A stretch of DNA of 8,528 bases. Source: Candidatus Thorarchaeota archaeon. Lineage in GTDB: Archaea > Asgardarchaeota > Thorarchaeia > Thorarchaeales > Thorarchaeaceae. Location: assembly GCA_016840825.1 (NCBI GenBank), contig JAEORN010000371.1:1-8528 (forward strand), read 5' to 3'. Positions within the stretch are counted from its first letter, which is position 1. Each line of letters starts with the position of its first letter. This document shows positions 5,901 to 8,528 of the stretch, one piece after another. A program made the translations under genes and the position numbers. Below the pieces are notes generated by a model that saw nothing but the letters and a program-made list of their open reading frames with translations, searched no databases and had not been told where the DNA came from.

Positions 5901-6146
5901 ATGTCAACAAATACAACTCTCAACATCCCAAGTGAACCTGATACCTTCAAAGTTCGGAGTCAGGGAAAACTAATCGCACTAACATTGATAGTTTCCACCC
6001 TAATATGTTGGGCATCAATGGAAGCAGTGAAATATGCAGAATTGATCATCTCTCCATTATTGACGATGACAATGCATCTGGTCTACTTTGTAGGTTTGGG
6101 TTTCTTCTTCTGGAAGCGCCGTGGAATTCCAATTGAGGAGGTCTAA
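5901..6146 (+). CDS. Small two-helix membrane protein (first of a pair)
   Basis: An 81-residue protein of unknown function. A short polar N-terminus (SEPDTFKVRSQGK) is followed by two hydrophobic segments, LIALTLIVSTLICWASMEAV (about 24-43) and IISPLLTMTMHLVYFVGLGFFFW (about 49-71). It ends KRRGIPIEEV, whose basic residues suggest that both ends face the cytoplasm. I prefer ATG 5901, which has GTGAT four bases upstream; GTG 5892 would add three residues. Its stop codon (6144-6146) is immediately preceded by GAGGAGGT, which is the ribosome binding site of the next gene, so the two are probably translated together. It is divergent from the Lrp-like regulator and may be under its control (inference). 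Confidence 0.72.
   Translation: MSTNTTLNIPSEPDTFKVRSQGKLIALTLIVSTLICWASMEAVKYAELIISPLLTMTMHLVYFVGLGFFFWKRRGIPIEEV
6135..6142 (+). promoter_or_regulatory. Strong ribosome binding site inside the upstream gene
   Basis: GAGGAGGT overlaps the last codons of the preceding gene and lies 8 bases before ATG 6151. It decides that start over the in-frame GTG at 6121 and implies translational coupling. Confidence 0.7.
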
Positions 6147-6150
6147 ATTG

Positions 6151-6315
6151 ATGGATATTCTGTCAAGTTTCTTGATTTTCATCATATCAGTCATTGTATG
6201 CGCAGTGGCAGGAACTGTGACCAGACGCAAAAACATCCAACTTAGCAGAATTGGTCTGATTGTATTCCATGCATTCTACATAGTTGGAATGGTATCGATT
6301 ATGATACTGCTCTAA
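6151..6315 (+). CDS. Very small two-helix membrane protein (second of a pair)
   Basis: A 54-residue protein of unknown function with two predicted membrane helices, ILSSFLIFIISVIVCAVAG (3-21) and IGLIVFHAFYIVGMVSIMIL (34-53), joined by a short basic loop TRRKNIQLSR (24-33). The loop charge suggests a cytoplasmic loop with both ends outside, opposite to the predicted topology of its partner. Start ATG 6151 is fixed by GAGGAGGT at 6135-6142, four bases after the stop of the first gene. The two may form a small membrane complex (inference). Proteins this small are often missed in annotation. The strong ribosome binding site, tight spacing and clean amphipathic pattern argue that it is real. Confidence 0.68.
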   Translation: MDILSSFLIFIISVIVCAVAGTVTRRKNIQLSRIGLIVFHAFYIVGMVSIMILL

Positions 6316-6321
6316 GAATAA

Positions 6322-6346
6322 TGTACAGGCTGCAATAGCCTGTACA
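6322..6346. terminator. Hairpin between convergent genes, probable bidirectional terminator
   Basis: A perfect 10-bp inverted repeat, TGTACAGGCT and AGCCTGTACA, encloses the 5-base loop GCAAT. On the plus strand it is followed by a pyrimidine-rich tract ending CTTTTT (6355-6360). On the minus strand it is followed by TTATTCTTAG. It lies between the stops at 6315 and 6352. Archaeal termination depends mainly on T-tracts, so the stem may instead protect the 3' ends. Confidence 0.6.
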
Positions 6347-6351
6347 ACCTT

Positions 6352-6780
6352 CTACTTTTTCACACTTCTAAGGATCAGACTTGAAATGATTGATAGAACT
6401 CCTGCAATCATAATCATGAGATTGGATAGTTCATTGACCAGTGATACTGGATTGTACATACCTTCCAATAGGAATGCCGTGAGCAGAACTCCAATTCCTG
6501 CTAAGAATCCTATTGAACTCTGATTCGCAACTCTTCGAGAGGCGGTCACAATGATTAGGTCATAATCGGTATGGTGATCGACCTCAGTATTGTACTGAGT
6601 GAAGTATACATTTCCCAGCTCTCTGAATGCCCATACCGCAGCAAAGAGCCAGACCAATGCGAAAAGGCCTCCAATAAAAGGTATTAATGATGTGGATCCT
6701 TGTCCCAGGATTAAACCAAGTCCTGATAATACAGCACAAACCAGGTAAATCGTTCCACCAGCTGCAGTTTTCGTCTTCAT
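6352..6780 (-). CDS. Four-helix integral membrane protein of unknown function
   Basis: A 142-residue protein with four predicted membrane helices at about 9-27, 31-52, 89-105 and 119-138. A polar loop of about 36 residues (53-88, containing DHHTDYD and SRR) separates the two pairs, and the chain ends in SVKK. By the positive-inside rule the basic loop and the C-terminus would be cytoplasmic. No family is recognised and no catalytic motif is seen, although the His-His-Thr-Asp cluster at 69-72 could bind a metal. The ATG at 6780 has GGAGAG within 10 bases upstream. No convincing TATA box was found in the 217-base gap it shares with the lyase-like gene. It is convergent with the two-helix pair and divergent from the lyase-like gene. 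Confidence 0.82.
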   Translation of the reverse strand: MKTKTAAGGTIYLVCAVLSGLGLILGQGSTSLIPFIGGLFALVWLFAAVWAFRELGNVYFTQYNTEVDHHTDYDLIIVTASRRVANQSSIGFLAGIGVLLTAFLLEGMYNPVSLVNELSNLMIMIAGVLSIISSLILRSVKK

Positions 6781-6891
6781 TTCGACTCTCTCCAGATTCT
6801 AACGCGCCTCTAATCCATTGGCTTTGATATCCCTTATGTGTTCTTACATATGCCATCATAAGGCAGAAGAAATTCGTTAATTGTCGAAAGC

Positions 6892-6901
6892 CTCTCGAGA
6901 G
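6892..6901. repeat. Perfect 10-bp palindrome next to the lyase-like gene promoter
   Basis: CTCTCGAGAG is its own reverse complement and ends about 9 bases before the TATA-like element at 6910-6920. This is a typical spot for an archaeal activator or repressor. A single palindrome of this length can arise by chance, so the operator role is a guess. Confidence 0.35.
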
Positions 6902-6909
6902 TTCATAGA

Positions 6910-6920
6910 AAGTATATATG
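6910..6920 (+). promoter_or_regulatory. TATA box with purine-rich BRE-like flank for the lyase-like gene
   Basis: AAGTATATATG, preceded by AG-rich sequence, is the best TATA-like element in the window. It lies about 80 bases before ATG 6998, predicting a leader of roughly 50-55 bases. Two ACGAATT copies (6955-6961 and 6966-6972) fall in that leader. Confidence 0.6.
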
Positions 6921-6984
6921 CGGGACTGAAGATGCCTTTCGAATCTTCGACTCTACGAATTAACAACGAATTCAAGAACTCCGC

Positions 6985-6990
6985 AGAGGG
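6985..6990 (+). promoter_or_regulatory. Ribosome binding site of the lyase-like gene
   Basis: AGAGGG lies 7 bases before ATG 6998. It supports the start that gives a normal N-terminal signal sequence. Confidence 0.6.
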
Positions 6991-6997
6991 ATAAACA

Positions 6998-8528
6998 ATG
7001 AGCAGCGCAGTGACTAAGAACAAGTTCCTTGTAGCCGCGCTAATAGTGACGATTGTGATCGGTGGTATGACATTTGGCAATCTGCCTGGTCCATCACTCT
7101 CGACAGGTATCCAAGTGATAGATGGAACAACCTACAATTTTGCCGATTATACATATTTAGATCATGAGATGCTAGCCATCTTCAACTATCTGGACACTAT
7201 TGTAAGCAGTGACTACCAAGGCTATGGTGAATGGGATGGATGGAATGCTGATTACTACCATGGACTCCATCATTATGTGTTGGCTTTCATGGCATACTCT
7301 ACAGCATTTCTATTCGAAACTACTCCTGGTTATCGCACCTCCTACTATCAGAACTTTCTCTACGATCTCATCAAGAAGATGAATACAACTGAGGCTGAGT
7401 GGGGTGAAGATAGCATCGAGTATAAGGAATGGTCACATCCGGATTACAACTATATCGACTACTATTATCCAAATAACGCCTCTGATCCCAATGCAGTATA
7501 CACAGGGGGCTTTAGAGGTCCAGCCAATATTATGTGGACAGCTCACTATGCATTGATGATGTCCTTGTACGAACGGTCATTCAATACAGGTGAGATGACA
7601 GATGAGATTACTTGGTTCATTGATGATTGGCAAAACTCACTTACGACTGATGGGAATGGGAATCCTAAGGAGGGAGGAATGTGGAGAACAGGACTTATCC
7701 CTTGTGAACCATACATAGTCTTTGTACAGTGTAACTCGATTCCAATAACAGCAACTCGACTATATGACAATATGTACGGTACGAGCTATTTCGATAGTGG
7801 AATGTGGGACTATGGTCTTGACTTCATCAATACTGAAATGCAGGATGATTATGACCTCTTCATGGATGGCTACTATGTTGACACACCCACTGGACACTAT
7901 TACAACTCGCAACGTTACCAGGATATACCCGGTCCGGCAAGGGATTTGTACAATCCAACTGCATCATGCAAAGTGTCTTCATACGACAATGCGTGGTCAC
8001 TTGCTTTCTTGGACTATACTCAGCCAAACGAAACCCAAACTGACTATCCAGTGTTCAAGGAGCATTTCATGAGGGATATCAGCAATGATATGGCATACAT
8101 GATAGATTCTTACAATAATCCCCAAGGATTTGGTACGTATGATATCTTGGGAACGCTCTTCTCAATGCATCTTGCCAATCAGATGGGCGACTATGTGACC
8201 CGTGATCGACTAGTGAACTTCTTCTACAGCTCATACAATAAGGTCTGGTCAGCTGACGGGCGTACGATGTACTATGATACATCAGGTCTAGAGCCTTTCC
8301 TGACGCCAGTTGCCGCTTTCGGTTGGATTTGGGCACACGCTCCATATTCGATTAAGGATGTCACTGATGCTCGTGATTCAGAATTCTGGGACTATCCGTA
8401 CATTAGTGAAGCGAATGATGACGACATCTGGGTATACCAAGCACAATGGGATGAGCATAAAGAGGCATTCATTCTCAACATCAAGGTTGACCGAACCGCA
8501 ACTCTGACCTTCAGTAACTTTGAATCCA
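6998..8528 (+). CDS. Linalool dehydratase/isomerase-like protein, exported or membrane-anchored (C-terminus cut by window edge)
   Basis: 510 residues are present and the reading frame is open at the right edge. Residues 1-30 hold a basic start (KNK) and one hydrophobic segment (FLVAALIVTIVIGGM), a signal peptide or anchor, so the rest should lie outside the membrane. The body matches linalool dehydratase/isomerase (LDI), an (alpha,alpha)6-barrel cofactor-free hydratase/dehydratase and allylic isomerase of monoterpene alcohols. Compared from memory with the Castellaniella enzyme, the active-site residues align: NYLD (Asp66, for Asp38), Tyr93 (Tyr65), NIMWTAH (Met179, His183; for Met124, His128), CEPYIVFVQCN (Cys236, Phe242, Cys245; for Cys170, Phe176, Cys179) and SYDNAW (Tyr329, Trp333; for Tyr239, Trp243). 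Tyr73 may match Tyr44, one residue out. The disulfide cysteines of LDI are absent. After about residue 450 comes an extra, probably beta-rich part. Substrate unknown; no terpene genes adjoin it. Superfamily assignment strong, reaction inferred. Confidence 0.85.
   Translation, partial: MSSAVTKNKFLVAALIVTIVIGGMTFGNLPGPSLSTGIQVIDGTTYNFADYTYLDHEMLAIFNYLDTIVSSDYQGYGEWDGWNADYYHGLHHYVLAFMAYSTAFLFETTPGYRTSYYQNFLYDLIKKMNTTEAEWGEDSIEYKEWSHPDYNYIDYYYPNNASDPNAVYTGGFRGPANIMWTAHYALMMSLYERSFNTGEMTDEITWFIDDWQNSLTTDGNGNPKEGGMWRTGLIPCEPYIVFVQCNSIPITATRLYDNMYGTSYFDSGMWDYGLDFINTEMQDDYDLFMDGYYVDTPTGHYYNSQRYQDIPGPARDLYNPTASCKVSSYDNAWSLAFLDYTQPNETQTDYPVFKEHFMRDISNDMAYMIDSYNNPQGFGTYDILGTLFSMHLANQMGDYVTRDRLVNFFYSSYNKVWSADGRTMYYDTSGLEPFLTPVAAFGWIWAHAPYSIKDVTDARDSEFWDYPYISEANDDDIWVYQAQWDEHKEAFILNIKVDRTATLTFSNFES

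Noticed and set aside
6121..6150. GTG start for the second small membrane protein
   Set aside because: The GAGGAGGT at 6135-6142 points to ATG 6151, and the extra ten residues are the out-of-frame reading of the preceding gene's end.
6584..7080. Minus-strand frames at 6584-6859 and 6877-7080
   Set aside because: The first overlaps the four-helix protein gene out of frame. The second covers the promoter and start of the lyase-like gene. Neither has a ribosome binding site.
7546..8345. Open frames in other phases within the lyase-like gene (7546-7770 minus, 7764-8072 plus, 8079-8345 minus)
   Set aside because: All lie inside a long frame with conserved active-site motifs. Their translations show no family pattern.
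1..8528. CRISPR array, insertion sequence, toxin-antitoxin or anti-phage defence system
   Set aside because: There are no regularly spaced repeats, transposase motifs, terminal inverted repeats or defence nuclease signatures. The GNAT genes lack the small ribbon-helix-helix partner expected for GNAT toxins.

Overview
The window looks archaeal. Several coding starts are preceded by A/T-rich TATA-like boxes, sometimes with a purine-rich BRE-like flank, and by GGTGA/GAGG ribosome binding sites. The protein set also fits: an M29 aminopeptidase, a two-HTH Lrp-type regulator, a BCP/PrxQ peroxiredoxin and several small membrane proteins. By eye the base composition is moderately A+T-rich, and GTG and TTG starts occur. 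An Asgard-type archaeon (for example Thorarchaeota-like) is possible, but no marker gene in the window decides this. No tRNA, rRNA, insertion sequence or CRISPR array was seen. No gap between genes reaches 300 bases; the largest is 549-814.

Left part (1-2260): the 5' part of a nitronate monooxygenase/FabK-like flavoprotein runs off the left edge on the minus strand. It diverges from a 129-residue protein with a possible thioredoxin-like fold. That gene converges on, and overlaps by 14 bases, a minus-strand protein made of two GNAT acetyltransferase domains. Middle (2255-4400): an M29 aminopeptidase and a peroxiredoxin are divergently transcribed from what may be one shared TATA element. A second, single-domain GNAT of the same subfamily follows on the minus strand. 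Next (4409-6780): a double-domain Lrp/AsnC-like regulator forms a probable two-gene operon with a tail-anchored, His-rich small membrane protein. It is divergent from a coupled pair of tiny two-helix membrane proteins. Those converge, through a perfect hairpin, on a four-helix membrane protein.

Right part (6781-8528): the most striking gene is an exported or membrane-anchored homologue of linalool dehydratase/isomerase, incomplete at the right edge. Compared from memory with the Castellaniella defragrans enzyme, essentially the whole active site is kept (Asp66, Tyr93, Met179, His183, Cys236, Phe242, Cys245, Tyr329, Trp333). The known structural disulfide is missing and a C-terminal extension is present. 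It has its own TATA box and ribosome binding site, with a perfect 10-bp palindrome just upstream.

The genes do not form one pathway. They are mostly single-gene or two-gene units arranged back to back or tail to tail. Themes are redox chemistry (flavoprotein, peroxiredoxin, possible thioredoxin fold), acetyl transfer, peptide turnover, and a membrane/cell-surface group. A link between the extracytoplasmic lyase and the neighbouring membrane proteins is conjecture.
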